Below the pieces are notes generated by a model. That model did no database searches. It saw only the letters and a list, made by a program, of their open reading frames with translations, and was not told the DNA's origin. Source: Echeneis naucrates (lineage: Eukaryota > Chordata > Actinopteri > Carangiformes > Echeneidae). From it: a DNA stretch of 64,000 nucleotides. A program made the translations under genes and the position numbers. The stretch lies in the NCBI RefSeq assembly GCF_900963305.1, contig NC_042518.1, positions 13,530,486 to 13,594,485 on the forward strand, written 5' to 3'. Shown piece by piece: positions 1 to 12,479 of this stretch (positions are counted from its first letter, which is position 1; the number at the start of each line of letters is the position of its first letter).

Positions 1-623
1 AAAGCGTTCTTCTGTTGGCATCTTTTTTTTAATGACGTCACATCATGTCTGTGTGCTCTCGTGCAGGAAACATTAAGCATTAAAATCACAGAGTCTCTCA
101 TCGACAGCTAAACTTGCCAGGATATGATATGAGGAAATATGGAAAATCGTCAGCATTGAGTGTCCCACACTGTGGAGACGGGTCCATTAAGTGTGAAATG
201 GCGTGTAAAACTCCTCAGGTCTCTGTACCTTTGTAGTATGCCAACCTGCTTCTCTATAAGAAAGACGCATACACAGAATTGTAGTATAAACACAAGGGCA
301 AGACATGCGCACATGCATCACATCATACGCTCACTCTAACACATGCACATGTGCACACAAGCAGCTGGGAGAGGAAACTGCAACACAATGATAAGGTCTG
401 AGAACACAATGGGCTCAGCAGTGCACAGACAGAAGCCAGGACCAGTTTAGCTCTGAAAGGTCAACAAGCCTCTCCAGGCTTTCATTCAGTTCCCCCAGTT
501 ATTATTGTTCAACATTATAATGATTACTCTGATGGCCTTTATTTTGCAAATGTGGGAGCCATCCGGAAATACCAGTGAAATATGAAAATGCAAGCCAGAC
601 CGGAGAGGAGAGGGGAAAAAAGG
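1..623. other. Non-coding sequence at left edge
   Basis: No coding exon is supported here. The stretch contains a full CRE palindrome (TGACGTCA) near position 33-40, and another TGACGTCA lies at about 651-658 inside the neighbouring exon-like segment. Otherwise it is unremarkable mixed-composition DNA that could be intron or 3' UTR of the gene whose probable exon lies just to the right. Confidence 0.4.
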
Positions 624-756
624 TTACTTATTTTGGAGGGCGAACTTCTTTGACGTCAAGTTTCCCATGGCCTGTCCCAGGCTTGGGTTGGACTTCAGGT
701 TCATCAGCGATCTCTGATGAGCTGCCAGATCAGTGGACATCTTTGTGAACATTCTG
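624..756 (-). CDS. Probable terminal (or internal) coding exon of an unidentified gene
   Basis: On the minus strand a strong pyrimidine-rich acceptor (tattgtttttgctgtcag) is followed by 43 open codons beginning RMFTKMSTDLAAHQRSL and ending KKFALQNK with a TAA stop at 626-624. The composition (Lys/Ser/Leu/Asn, no low complexity) looks like real protein. An alternative is an internal exon with donor GTAACC two bases before the apparent stop. I could not recognise the family, and no upstream exon could be linked with confidence in the following 7 kb, so the gene either has long introns or this is a false exon. The frame, acceptor and polarity are seen; the gene assignment is unknown. Confidence 0.4.
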
Positions 757-3700
757 CTGACAGCAAAAACAATAAGAAGGAACTTTAAGTTTTTGGTTCG
801 CAATCAAAACGTCGTTAACCAGGTCTCTTTATTGAAATGATCCATTTTTGATAGCAGGCGACACCAGAAGAGCTTTTCCAGACTAAACCTTTTCATCCAC
901 TACAAAGTTCTAATTATAATTATAATAATGTAATTTAATAATGCCACATTATCCCAATACAACTTGGGGTCCAGACCAGGATGCTGTGGAATGTAAACAC
1001 CTTATCCAAATTTCTGAAATGTCCCGTGCTACCAGAGATGGTGAGAAATCAAGACCGTGCAGTCACATGATCAGAAACCAGGAGATTGTTGTGATCATAT
1101 AACTCATGCCCAATGTAATCACCCTGCTGTGAATATAATCAAAGGCAGGACGTGGGTCAAACCAGGATAGGCATCCTCAGGTTATTCCTCACTAGGTTTC
1201 ATTGTACACTGGATTTTACTGGGATACAATCATATCCTTCCTTTGTGCTTTTGTAGGTCGCCATATAGGCTTCTTAAAAATGCTTGTCAGGAAATGAATA
1301 ATAGCTTGCGGGATGTTTTTTGTTTTATTTAGTTTTTTTTTTTCTTCAAAAAATAGACCATCTTTTAAAATTTGCAATGTAATGCAATGAATACGCAAAT
1401 GCTTTCCCTGTAAAGGTTTAATCATTTGATACCGTTTGACTAAGGAGTTAATGCTCAGTGAATGTGTGTTGGAGGTTTTAAGTTTGGAGTAATTGTATAT
1501 TGGACCATGATTTGCTCCAGGCAGCTTGGGATTCCACAAATTCTGTAAATTTGTCAAACTTCCATCGCACGCTTTGAAGTTCAAACACAAAAGTAAAGTA
1601 ACAAAAAGCAGAAACACATTTTGGAGTGAATTTTCATCATGAATGAGAAACATTGCCAATTTGTCATGTATTGTGAGGCGCTAATAATGATGTCTTTGTT
1701 GTCTCACATCACACAGTCCGAATCTCTACTGTAACTCTACTGCTACTGCAGCATCAAGACATCAATTCAGCCCACGAGTGGCGCCAACCTCCAGGGTCGT
1801 TCTGAGCACATGTCTGACTGATCCTCAAAGCAGTAAAGGAGTGGACCAAGTCACAGTGCGCCTCAAAATGTCAAAGGCCTTATATAATCCCTGCATGTAT
1901 TTTCTGTCATGACACACCACCTTTACCCTTGTCCATGCTGTCAAGTCTTCCAATGAAACAAAAAGGTCAAGACATTAGAGAGCAGAGAATGGACCTGGCA
2001 AGCTTGTCTCGCAAAAGGTTAGTGAGGACAGTGGGAATTCACAGCTGGACTTTTCTCATGGCTTCAGTGCCGATTTATTAATCGTATCGCAGTTTTGAGT
2101 TATCAGCAAAGTTATGTGAGGGTTGTGAAAAGTGTCAATTCGTTTTATATGCCGTATCACCATTAAAGGCAAAACAAAACACAAATAATCAATTCTTTAA
2201 CTAGTGAACATGTAAACATGACAAAAAAAAAAAAAAAAAGATTTTGAATTCATGTTCCATGCCAATAAATGTGGCCTCTGCCCAATTACGTGTCCTGCCC
2301 CCCCCCCTTTGGAAAAATGTTCACTGATGCGCCAAAGCAATGTCAACCTCTGGGGACAAACAAAGCTAAAGAAATTGTTTCCAACATCTAAAAACAGCAC
2401 GATTAAAAACAGAGAATCTAGTTAATAGCAACCATTTCTACAAAGGCAGCAGTTTCTCATGTCTCAAAAAACTTCGAAAGCCCAAATATAGTTCTGCTGC
2501 AGAGGGTTACATGTGAATTCCTTCTCCAAACTGGATGAGAAACTGTAATTGAAGAGGGCGGTTTTTGTAGCTTTGACAGTGATACTTTCTACCATATGAG
2601 GATATGTTTGTCCATGTATTCAAAAGCAGTAATCTCCTCGAGACAGACAATTGGAGCCTCGTGAGACCTAATGACTGTTTGCAGGTGTTGAAGGCAAACA
2701 GTCACCTGTGGTTATGAGAGACAAAGAGCTTCTTCACTTTTAGAAACATGTATGTGCGGTGGACGGTGTGTATCTCTGTATTCATGTCAAGTGTGACTAA
2801 GCAAGAAAGAGAAATAAAAAAAAAAAAAAAAAAAACGGTGCACAGAATGTAAAGAACTTTATTTGCATGTGATAAACTACTTGCTTATGCTTCACTTTAT
2901 TCTTCTGAAGCTCACAATTGCTTGATTGCTTGATTGTGAGATTGAACTTCTATCTTCTAGAAAATGAAAGGGAGCCCAGAAGCTAAAACATTCTATAAAA
3001 AATATAAAAATTCACATGGTCTCTGACATTCACAAAAATCAAGAAGTCAAGCAAAATTAAAAATGACTTTGTTTAATCTGAGTGTGCTGTTCTGGTTTAT
3101 TCTTTTGGATTTCGTATGAAAGCCTTTTAGACATCAGGAATTAAGGCGCACATTGACGGGACAGATTCAGGGATGTCCCCTTGTGCACCAGAGCACTGAT
3201 GGGGCTCAGGAAAGTGTTAACAGATAACAGGTGTCATTTTAAGATAACAATAGATGGTAGGCATTTATCTAATGTCATTAATGCACCATTCAAATTCCTG
3301 ACAGCTGGTTAAGAGATCTTTTTCTGAACAACGATGTCTATTTCTGAAAACTTCAGAAAAATCTCTTTCTGAATCATGCTGAACTGTGTATAGTGGAATC
3401 TCAACTGCAGGCCGCACAGTTGAAGGTCAGAGCAGCATTTACTAAACGGCCTTTGCATGGAGGTGTAAATTAATAGGATTGCAATGGCGTTTATTGGACA
3501 GCTCGTGTTGTATGGCCCTGAACAACAGCAGCTCTTAATAGAAGCAAAGATGCAAACAGTCTGAGTGTTCGTGACAGCAATACAAGGACTGTGGCGGGAG
3601 CCTTTTAACAATGTGGTTAGTAATGTTTATGCTCTGCTAAATTAACTGGCTGCAGCTTCAAATTTATCGTGCAAACATGATAGTGGCACTCCTTTTTCTC

Positions 3701-4049
3701 ATCTACTCCCCCCCCCCGAAAACGTCAAACAGTATCTGACTCATCACCGTGAACATAAAGCCACTTTGCATTTCCCTCATGAGTTTCTGGATGAACTACC
3801 AGACAGCTGGAATTTCAGCACTTGGCTCTCTATATTACATGTATGTGGAAACCCTGAAGGAAGGAATATGTCTGTGAGTGCGCAAATACATATCCAACAG
3901 CTTTGCATCAGTTGGCCTGCATGCTAGTGGGAAGTGAGCCATGCTTCTTTGTGCTTTTCGCTCGCCCGTTAAAAGCTAATTCCCCCACCACCACCACCAC
4001 CACCTTCAGCGCCCCCCACCCCCAACTGCCACCCCTCCTCCTTCTGTGA

Positions 4050-4320
4050 TCAACAATAGTCTATTCTGTGCTGTCCCGTGCGAGTGGAGACACACCCAAA
4101 GCCAAGGCCACGGCACGAGGGGAGATTGTTGGGTGGTGGCCAGCTGAGACGGACAGTGGCTTGATTCTCGTCTGGGACCATGGATCCTTCTCTGACAAGG
4201 GCAGAGACGGCCTTATCTTTTCAGCTGCAAAATGGTCATTTAGCAGAGTGCTTCCCCAACCAGGGGTATTTCTGCAGTTGAGGGGCGTGAGGAAAGACAG
4301 AGAGCTCAATCAAATTTAAA
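4050..4320. promoter_or_regulatory. Candidate cis-regulatory block with GATA-type sites
   Basis: A complex block in an AT-rich desert. It includes ccttatctttt (a GATA site on the minus strand) and tctctgacaagggcagag; a near copy of the latter (cctctgataagggcagact) lies 1.06 kb away in the second block at 5220-5480. Open frames on both strands overlap fully and show no protein-like features. Enhancer identity is inference from composition and motif recurrence only. Confidence 0.25.
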
Positions 4321-5219
4321 AAACACTCATCTATAACACATTTTTTAAGAATATATCACCAGTATGTGCTGCATCAGCAGTTACACTTGGATACTTGCAT
4401 GTGTTCAGTGTCTAAACAGACAGATAAAGGTAATGGAAGGATGAGTTATTCAACTAGATGGATGAAAATGAAAAAGATGACAGAAGGAATGAAAGTTGAA
4501 ATCACTGGTAAGTTATACGAATAAATAAAAATGATGGATAGTTGATTCAGCTGAAGTTAGCTAAATTACCCAGTTTGCTGACAAAAATAAATCAACCAAT
4601 CAGTGAAGAAAAGGTGTAAAAGTTATTGGTCAATAGTTGAAATAGGCTGAAATTTAAAAAGCTGCATTGATGCATTGATCAGCAGGAATGGGGTTGAAGC
4701 GGCTAAAGAATTGACCAAAATAAATACATACATGGTGTAAACGTAGCAGATTAAGAATTACAAAAGGTAAAGAAAAGGTAATAATAGCGAATTTAGCTAG
4801 GTGGTGAGAAATAATTGATGGATAAATGACTAAAGTCACTCAGGGAAAAGATTTGGTTGATGTTACTTAAAGGTAAAATGTGTTCACTGAGGAAAAATGG
4901 CTGGATGTCAAAAAGTAACGTATGTGGTGGATAAATGTCCAACACTGGCCCTTCACATCGCAACACTGCTGACAACACTGACAGCTAAAATGAGCACATC
5001 TGGATCATAACAGTGAATATGTATGCTGTGCTACAGCTCAGTGTGATCATCTGCTTTGGTGCTGGTTATCTTAAAAAAGATCCCCACTTCCTATACACAT
5101 ATCACATAGGTATGCACCAAAGCTCGCCCACAGTACATGCCCTGATCCCAGCTGGGCCACAGACTGAAGGTCATTCTATCGACCCGTTATTCTCTATCAT
5201 GACAATCTGTTCCTAAATG

Positions 5220-5480
5220 CCACAGCTGGAGCCCCCCACACACTCTGCTGCCTCCTCTGATAAGGGCAGACTCTCTTCATTGTCTGATAACGTAAATATG
5301 ACACACCAACACACCATCTGAGGGTCCCTGTCTGCACCAGCCAGCCTAATTATATAATTATCCCTTGTCTGATTGTGCCTGTGCAGCTGAGACGAGGGAG
5401 GGCCTTTGTGTGGCTGGTGGAATGCCGTGTGCTTGGCATTTTTCAGCAAAAGGGCAGCTTTCTGGAAGAGACTGCCAAAG
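5220..5480. promoter_or_regulatory. Second candidate GATA-rich regulatory block
   Basis: Contains tctgataaggg and, 20 bases on, gtctgataac, two GATA sites in the same orientation, plus ttatataattatc. It shares the tctgaYaagggcaga word with the block at 4050-4320. No coding support. Confidence 0.22.
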
Positions 5481-7861
5481 GAGAGGAGCGGAGGGTGAGA
5501 TCACGGCTGCTGGTGCCCACTCTTCTTTCTCTCTCTTCCATCTCTATCACTGAGTTCATCTCTAAGGTCGGTCTCAATGAGCAAGCTCTTCCACTTGTCG
5601 GCTATTCAATCTCTCTTCTGTGCCTATCAATCTCATCTTGTCACTATTCCTCTGCCACACTAACACTTGATGGCCCAGCCACACTAAGCCTTCAAGTTTG
5701 GCAAATTGTCTTGCAGATAAAGTGGCCTTTCAGTGTGGAATGCACAGGATTTGGCTTTCCAAAGATAAGAGCTGACAGGGCACACTGTTAAAGAGAAGCC
5801 GAGCTGAAGGTGACCACTCCGATGTCTGATAGCGGACTTGGAGGCGACCGCTCTGCTGCATGATAGGAAAGCTTTGCTATTGTTTCAGCGCAAGAGCTTT
5901 TGAGGGGATAAGCGAAACGAAAGCACGAGAAGGTGTTAGGAGAGATTACAGTATAGGCCGAGCAAGCATGGCTGCTATTGCCTCCCACTTGAATGAAAGT
6001 CAAGAGTAACAAGGCCGGTGTCAGATAAACCACGTTCTCTTGAACTACAATAGAGGATCCAGACCTTTTTCTAACATTTACATCAAGGGCCTCCCAGTCT
6101 TTGCAATTTAATGAGTTTTACTGCTTTATCAGAAGCCCTTAATGCTCACTAATGAAAACAGCAGGGTGAGGGGTATTTTGGCGCCAAAGCTCTCCCTCTG
6201 AATTCCTCTGTATGAGCTGCTGCATAATTCAAAACATTTTGTCCTTTCAACAATAAACAAATGCATGTTTTTGCTCAGGAGGGTAGACTACACTTTCAAA
6301 ATAAGCTGAAATAGTCATAAGCTCGGAGGTGACTTTGTCAAAAGATGGCTAAAAGGTTTTTAAGGGTTTTTTTCTTTAATTTAATTTAATTTTTCTTTCT
6401 TTAATGGCCAAAATGCAACTTTGGCAGATCAAAGTGACTTTAAGATTATGTTGCCAGTCAGCTGAAGTAAACAAGTTTATTAGGGACTCTGGCATTGTGA
6501 GCAGAATCCCTTCATGCTGTCCGTAGAAGAAACACTGGTAACTAACAGCGGTGGAGAAATTCCCATAGAATTCCAAGCTGTCCGTCTGATCCCCGTGCCC
6601 GTTCATCAAAGCCCCCCCTCTGGTGATCACACAGCATGGAGTATGTGAAAGAATGCTGTTGGGACATAGTGGGACACTGGGGGCCCAGTATTCCCATCTC
6701 AACCTTTCCCTACACGCCCCCATGTAATTTTTTTCATGACATCAGAGGAGGATGCAAACAAAAGTGAAAATCTGATCAAAGTGCGACCAAAGACAGTGCC
6801 AACAGACCCAGAGACAATATGTTTAAATAAACCAAGAACTTGGATGAGAGAGACAGTTGGAGTACTGGAGCCAAGAGTAGGACCTCTCCCACTGTCAGCA
6901 TTGCTATGAGAGCGTCATTGTTTTGTCCATCTCAAACAGCCCTGACAAATTGCGCTGAAAGTAGAACCTCTGTCTAAACTACAGGCATCTTCCAAAAACA
7001 TGCTGGCTCAGTGCCAGAGCAACATTTTCCCATCAGAGAGATGATCATCGCGCCACAGCGTCCCTGCTGGCCAGCTCTATTTCTGAAGATGTGAGAGGCA
7101 TCTTCAGCCTGTGGTTCATAATAATCGCAGGAAGCTGTGTCAGGACTAAATCCCAAGATGAGCAGTCATAAGAGTCGTATCACAAAGTTTTTAGCAAAAG
7201 TTTAGGGCATGGAATCAATAAAAAAGCAAGGAAAGGATTTGTCTTATACGTTATGTCATGGGGAAACTTTCCTTTCTGTTCTGCTAACCCAAGATTTCCT
7301 TCACACCTCCATCCTCCTTTTCTGTTCGCTTCCTCTGGTGGATTAACCAGCTGACAGGTGGAGAGACAGGCTGAGAATGACCAGATTTTTCCTGGTATTC
7401 ACTGTCTAGGCACCAATCATGACATCATGTGAAATATAATAGAGTGCAAAAAATACCACGCTGAGAAGTGTTGAGGGGATTTTACTCGGAGGGGAAAAAA
7501 ACATCAGAAGAAATAACAATACATGCATGAATAATTTTGACACGCTAATTCACACGAAGCAGAGTGAATGACTGTTGAATGGTGCCACCATGTGTTAGTA
7601 GGTAATTACTGCTACACAGGACATGCAGGAGTAAAGTAAAGTAGAGTAAAGGAGAGTAAAGTAAAAACAAGTAAAGGTACTAAACTTCTTCATTTAAATG
7701 TAATAAAAAAAAATATAATAATGAAAAAAAAACAAAGAAAGGATTGCTCAGAATTAATACAGATTTTCAAAAAAAAAAAAAAAAAAATCATACATTTATG
7801 GAAGCAGTCCAAGAGATACATAAATATAATCAGAAACTTTGGGAACTGAAAGACACTGTAC

Positions 7862-7887
<26 letters not shown>
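7862..7887. repeat. (GT)n microsatellite
   Basis: About 13 uninterrupted GT units just beyond the last codon of the TMEM150B-like gene, so within or near its 3' UTR. Confidence 0.95.
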
Positions 7888-7894
<7 letters not shown>

Positions 7895-7895
7895 T

Positions 7896-9952
7896 TCAGC
7901 TGAGTGTATTTGCAACATAACTATTGGTTTTGACTAAGGTAGGGCTGCAGTCATGGGTCAAAGCTTGTTTCTGGACTGTGAGGTGGTGGCAGTCAATGTG
8001 TCTGAGCTCAGCTGCAAAAAGGCCAAACAGGCAAAAGAACAACATGACCAAGGCCCATTCACACACAGCAGCCCAAGAACGATGACCTGTTTGGGACAGA
8101 ACGGCCACTGCAGGAGGGGAGCGCGGTCAAGGAAGAACTCTCAAAATGAAACAAAATGAACTACAACCATATAATAATCTGTTGACGTTTGAGGATGAAA
8201 TTCAAAATAAAATAATTAAGTTGAAATTGAAGTAAAGTAACGGATTAATAAGAAATGATATAATTAGCTAGTGTTTGTACAACAGGCACATGTCTCAAAT
8301 GAAACTGTCAAAAAGAAGTTATCTTTGCTTGCTCTTCTCAATCAACTTACCTTGGATTTCGCATCAACCCCTGATTTGACATTAATGCATGCCGGAAGGA
8401 AGGATACTAAGTATGACCAGGACGGTGGAGAGGATGCAGCAGGTTGCCCTGGCAGGCCCCACCCAACATCTGTCCTGAGACGGCTCAGCCCTATAGGTTA
8501 GAAACAGCTGTGTCCAGAAGTAGGCCAGGCCAAGGAAGAAAGCCAGGAATGCTCCCAAAAGGTGAGCTCCCATCAGCACGGATTGCTAAGTGAAGAGAGC
8601 ACAGAAAGTGGCACAATCATCAGAGGATAAACACAAATCGTTATTTTTCATTTCTTAATATGTAAGCCGCTACCTGGAAGTTGCCAATGACAGAGATCCC
8701 AACTGAGGCAATGAATCCCAAAACAATGCTGGCAGTGTTGGCCTTTCCATGGTTTCCGTAGTCCCTGACCTGCTGGAAACGGATGGCCACAATCCATAGG
8801 GCTGAGAGACAGAGAGAGACACAGGCAAGAAGTTACACAGAATTCACATTTAAATAAAGTAACCAAATTACAATTCAGCATGAAAGAAATAAAATTCACC
8901 AACAATCAATTTCTAAAACACAAATATAAAAAAAATAAAAATAAACAAATATCAAATAAATGAGTCAATCTGTCCATAGTATGAGAGAGGAGAACAAATG
9001 TTAATGTGAGAAAACATGAAAAAATGCTATAATTATAATATTGTTTAATATAATATACGTTTATAAGATTATTTATGTATCATTATATAAAGTCATTACC
9101 TAAAACAGAGCAGATATTGCAGATCTGGGAGAAGAGACAGCTCTGAGGGTTGTATGTGCCGCACTTACTAACAGGAAGAGAGAAGCACACAATCAGTGTC
9201 ACTCAGCACTCAGCATTTTGCTCTGATAACAAGTTTTGAAGGAAAGCCAACAGGGATTTGAGCTGAGAATCAATACACCAGGCTTGTCTGTTCAACTGAA
9301 ACTGTTAACAATGTCTTCATCATCTCTCAGCACAGACATGGTTTATACCAACCTGATGAATGGGACTCCCTCTGTGAGGTTGACTGATCCGTTTGTTACA
9401 GCCAGAGCAAACCTAATGGGAAGAAATGGCTGCATGAAGCACTGAACCACTGACTGAATCATCAGCGGTTCATCTTGGCAGTTTGGACAAACAATTTTTC
9501 CCCCGACATTTCTGAGGGACCTGCTTGGTGTAACCAACCACTGAAGCATACTTTAGCCAGAGCACGCTCAGGTACTGTCAGTAGAGTCTAATGAAGAAAG
9601 AGGTTTTATTGTTTAATAATATGTAAGCATAATATAGAATAGTGTTAGTATCTATATCATGTATAACTGTGAGGTTAGCACAATTTTGCTTTGCGGTCTG
9701 TCATTGCTAACTTATGTTATGATATTGTCAATACTTTCTGATCAGTCTTTTATTTGCTGACATATATTGTCTGTATTGTCTATTGTGGGTATAGGAGAAC
9801 ATTTTATTAGTTCAGTTTTGAGAAAGGGATTAAGATTTAGAAAATAAAGAAATGTGATGAACTACACAGGAAGAGCTGAACACTCACACAGTCCAAATGC
9901 CTGCTGTGCCAAAGAGAGCCAGACTGACAGGGAGCAAAGCCCAAAGCCACAT
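7896..9952 (-). CDS. tmem150b-like: TMEM150B-like (DRAM/TMEM150 family) six-pass membrane protein
   Basis: Six coding exons on the minus strand: 9952-9888, 9412-9353, 9167-9100, 8801-8674, 8585-8408 and 8107-7896. They join in frame to 236 aa, close to the roughly 233 aa I recall for TMEM150B. The protein begins MWLWALLPV, has the family block AVTNGSVNLTEGVPFIS followed by KCGTYNPQSCLFSQ, then HLLGAFLAFFLG and CEWALVMLFFCLFG, with about six hydrophobic segments. The donor of exon 5 is GTATCC; reading through it gives a false stop, but splicing at 8408 creates an ATG (Met) codon that aligns with the family. The family (DRAM/Frag1/Sfk1) acts at the plasma membrane and endo-lysosomes, with roles in autophagy and in PI4P kinase regulation. 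Paralog A/B/C assignment is by similarity from memory. It lies tail-to-head, 0.9 kb downstream of adsl on the same strand. Confidence 0.86.
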
Positions 9953-10850
9953 GTTGCAGAACAGCTGCTTGGTTCACATGAAGGGAAACACACAAAGATA
10001 TGAAAGCCAACTCTCGGGCTTTAAAACTGCAATATTAAAGTATGAACTACATTCAGAGGAACAATGTGTGAGACATTTGTACTCACTCTGTCCTGAGGAA
10101 TGACTCGTGGTGATACAGTCCCTTATATTACCCTCACTAAATGCAACTTCCTTGTCATGACCTGGCAAGACGTGAGCAATGCACTAAAGTACTTTGTCCC
10201 CATAGAGTGAGCACAGAGTGACCAGTCAGCTTAAAAGAAAAAACTGATCACATTTGTGTAGTTCAAGCAAAGCAGGAGTTTGCAGGTTATAAGCAATGGA
10301 AATCATCGACACAGGTCGGCCGCTGTTCTGTTAAACACGCCAACAGTTTCATTTTAAGGGGCTGGACTTTGAGCTGTGTTCGGGAGGGTTGGGGGTTTGT
10401 GCCAGTGGTCTACTCTCTCAGCAGTTCACTTCTTCCTCTCTGTTAACAGAAATAGAAGGTTGAACTTTGGCCAAACTTTAATCACAAGAACTCTGCACAC
10501 GGCATCGGCATAATCAGAAGATTAATAATTACTGTGCAGATATAAAGTGGGGGATTAATAATTAACAAATAATTCTCAATTTGCATTTAAAAAAAAAAGA
10601 CGTTATAAAAGCCGTGAAGGCACAAATCACTTTTGTTGCCTTTAAATAGTGATGATAGTTAGCAAAACCAATGCATTTCCTGACAGAATATTTTTAATCA
10701 GCTTTTGTATACACTATAAATGCAATAGACTTAAGGAAAACTAAGAAAAATCAATTCAGCATTTTTTCCTTTATTGAGTTACAATACATTGTTCACCATG
10801 GCTACACAACACAATGTCTCTCTCTTGTGTGTGAGTCACTGGTCCCTGTG

Positions 10851-12418
10851 TTAGAGCTCCAGCTCGATCTTAACATCCATCTTTGCTTTGTATGGCTCAA
10901 GCAGGGGGCGAACTTCTTCAGACAGGAACCTCGTCACCTAAAGCAGAAGAGCAATGACAAGACAGAACACATGAGGACACATTACTGGTTTCTAAAGATG
11001 AAACACCTATAACAGAAGACACTGATGCATGTAATATTCACATGCTCAAAAGTAGGCACACTTATAATTGGAGAGAGCTAGTCTAGGAAAAAGGCGAGTG
11101 ACCGTTCATGTTGTACCTGTTGTGGTGCACGGCCAATAAAGGTCTTTGGGTCCAGCAAGGCGTCCAGTTGCCCGAGGATGGGGGCAAAGTAAGGGTCTCT
11201 CTGGACTCTGGCCAGAAGGTCATTATCACCACCCTCCTGCTTGACTACAGCTGCAGCCTCCTGGGACAGAACACGGATCTTCTCATGACAGTCCTGAGGA
11301 AGATGTGCAATAGAAAGATGGAGGTCTGAACACATTGGCGTTATTTTGACGCAATAGACAGGGACAGTATTCACGAAAGCAGTGTATCACCATATACAGT
11401 ATTAATTGTAAGCTTCCAAACTTATTGCACAAATAAGGAAACAGTCAGCTTCGTTGATTTTTAATGGCATTGATTGCAGAGGAAAAATGTATACAAAATA
11501 GATATTTATTAATTATTAAAGTCAAATGAGCTCCTTGTTTCCTGGTGATATAACACTTAAAATCTACAAGAATTCACTTCTGGTTATGCCTCTTATATTT
11601 TCTCATAGCTGCATTTTTCCTCTGGAGGGATACATAAATCATTGCCTGATATTTTTTTTTTTATTAGAATGTCAATGCTGGGCCATGGACTTCCTCCTCC
11701 TACCTGTCTGTTTCCTCCAGCTTTAACCATGGCCATAATGATGTTCTCTGTGGCCATGAAGGGAAGCTCATGGCGAATGTGTCGCTCAATGACTTTGGGG
11801 TAAACCACCAGTCCCTCCGTGATGTTCTGCAGCGTACTGAGGATGATGTCTGCTGTAAGGAAGGACTCTGGTAGGGAGATCCTCCTGCCGTGAATTCAGA
11901 ATGAAGAAGAGGAATCCGGAGGGGGGAAAAAAAAAAGCATTCGGTATGAGCAACTACCTGGGAACCTTGGCATTTCCACACACATGGAATGGGACAAGTT
12001 TGTATTCACCCATTCAAATGGACACATATAAAGATGTCCATAAATACAAATACATCCTTATAAATATATGGATAAAACCTCAACTTTGGAAAGGGTGTTC
12101 ACTTTGTCTGTAGAAACTAAAGCAAACAGTAGTATATAAGCCATATGATGGTAACTTCCTATGTGGTGAATATGTTTCTAGGGCTGCTGACCTATTTGCA
12201 CTATCATCCAGCGTCCTCTCTAACCACTGCACCGAAGCCGTCTGCAGTGGGTCGGCCATCAGCGCCACCAGGTGTCGGGCCAGGCTACAGCAACGCTCAG
12301 CACGCATTGGGTTTCTCTTGTAGGGCATGGCACTAGAACCTGGAGGGGCAGGAGAACATGGTTCACATCAGCAGATGTTTCCTGCTCATAGGAACTGAAT
12401 AACAATTTCATGTTCTTG

Positions 12419-12479
<61 letters not shown>

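Larger units (their letters stand above)
757..7895. other. Long non-coding interval with candidate regulatory blocks
   Basis: Seven kilobases without a supportable gene. It contains A-runs (2221-2239, 2817-2835), a GT microsatellite at the right end and several complex, GC-richer blocks (about 4050-4320, 5220-5480, 5780-6030, 6480-6740, 6960-7160) that stand out from the AT-rich background. These blocks are open in several frames on both strands but have no splice signals or protein-like composition, so conserved non-coding elements are the more likely reading. Apart from GATA-type motifs in two of them I see nothing specific. Confidence 0.4.

Noticed and set aside
4061-4319. Overlapping 80-codon open frames on both strands
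   Set aside because: Complete antisense overlap, no splice sites and no protein-like features; better read as GC-richer non-coding DNA.
5375-5791. 138-codon open frame
   Set aside because: Composition is biased by Leu/Ser and CT-rich DNA, no family resemblance and no splice context.
8378-8410. Apparent frameshift in the TMEM150B-like gene from a CTTCCTTCC tandem duplication
   Set aside because: Splicing at the GTATCC donor (8407) into the exon at 8107 restores the family sequence with a perfectly aligned Met, so the downstream shifted frame is intron.
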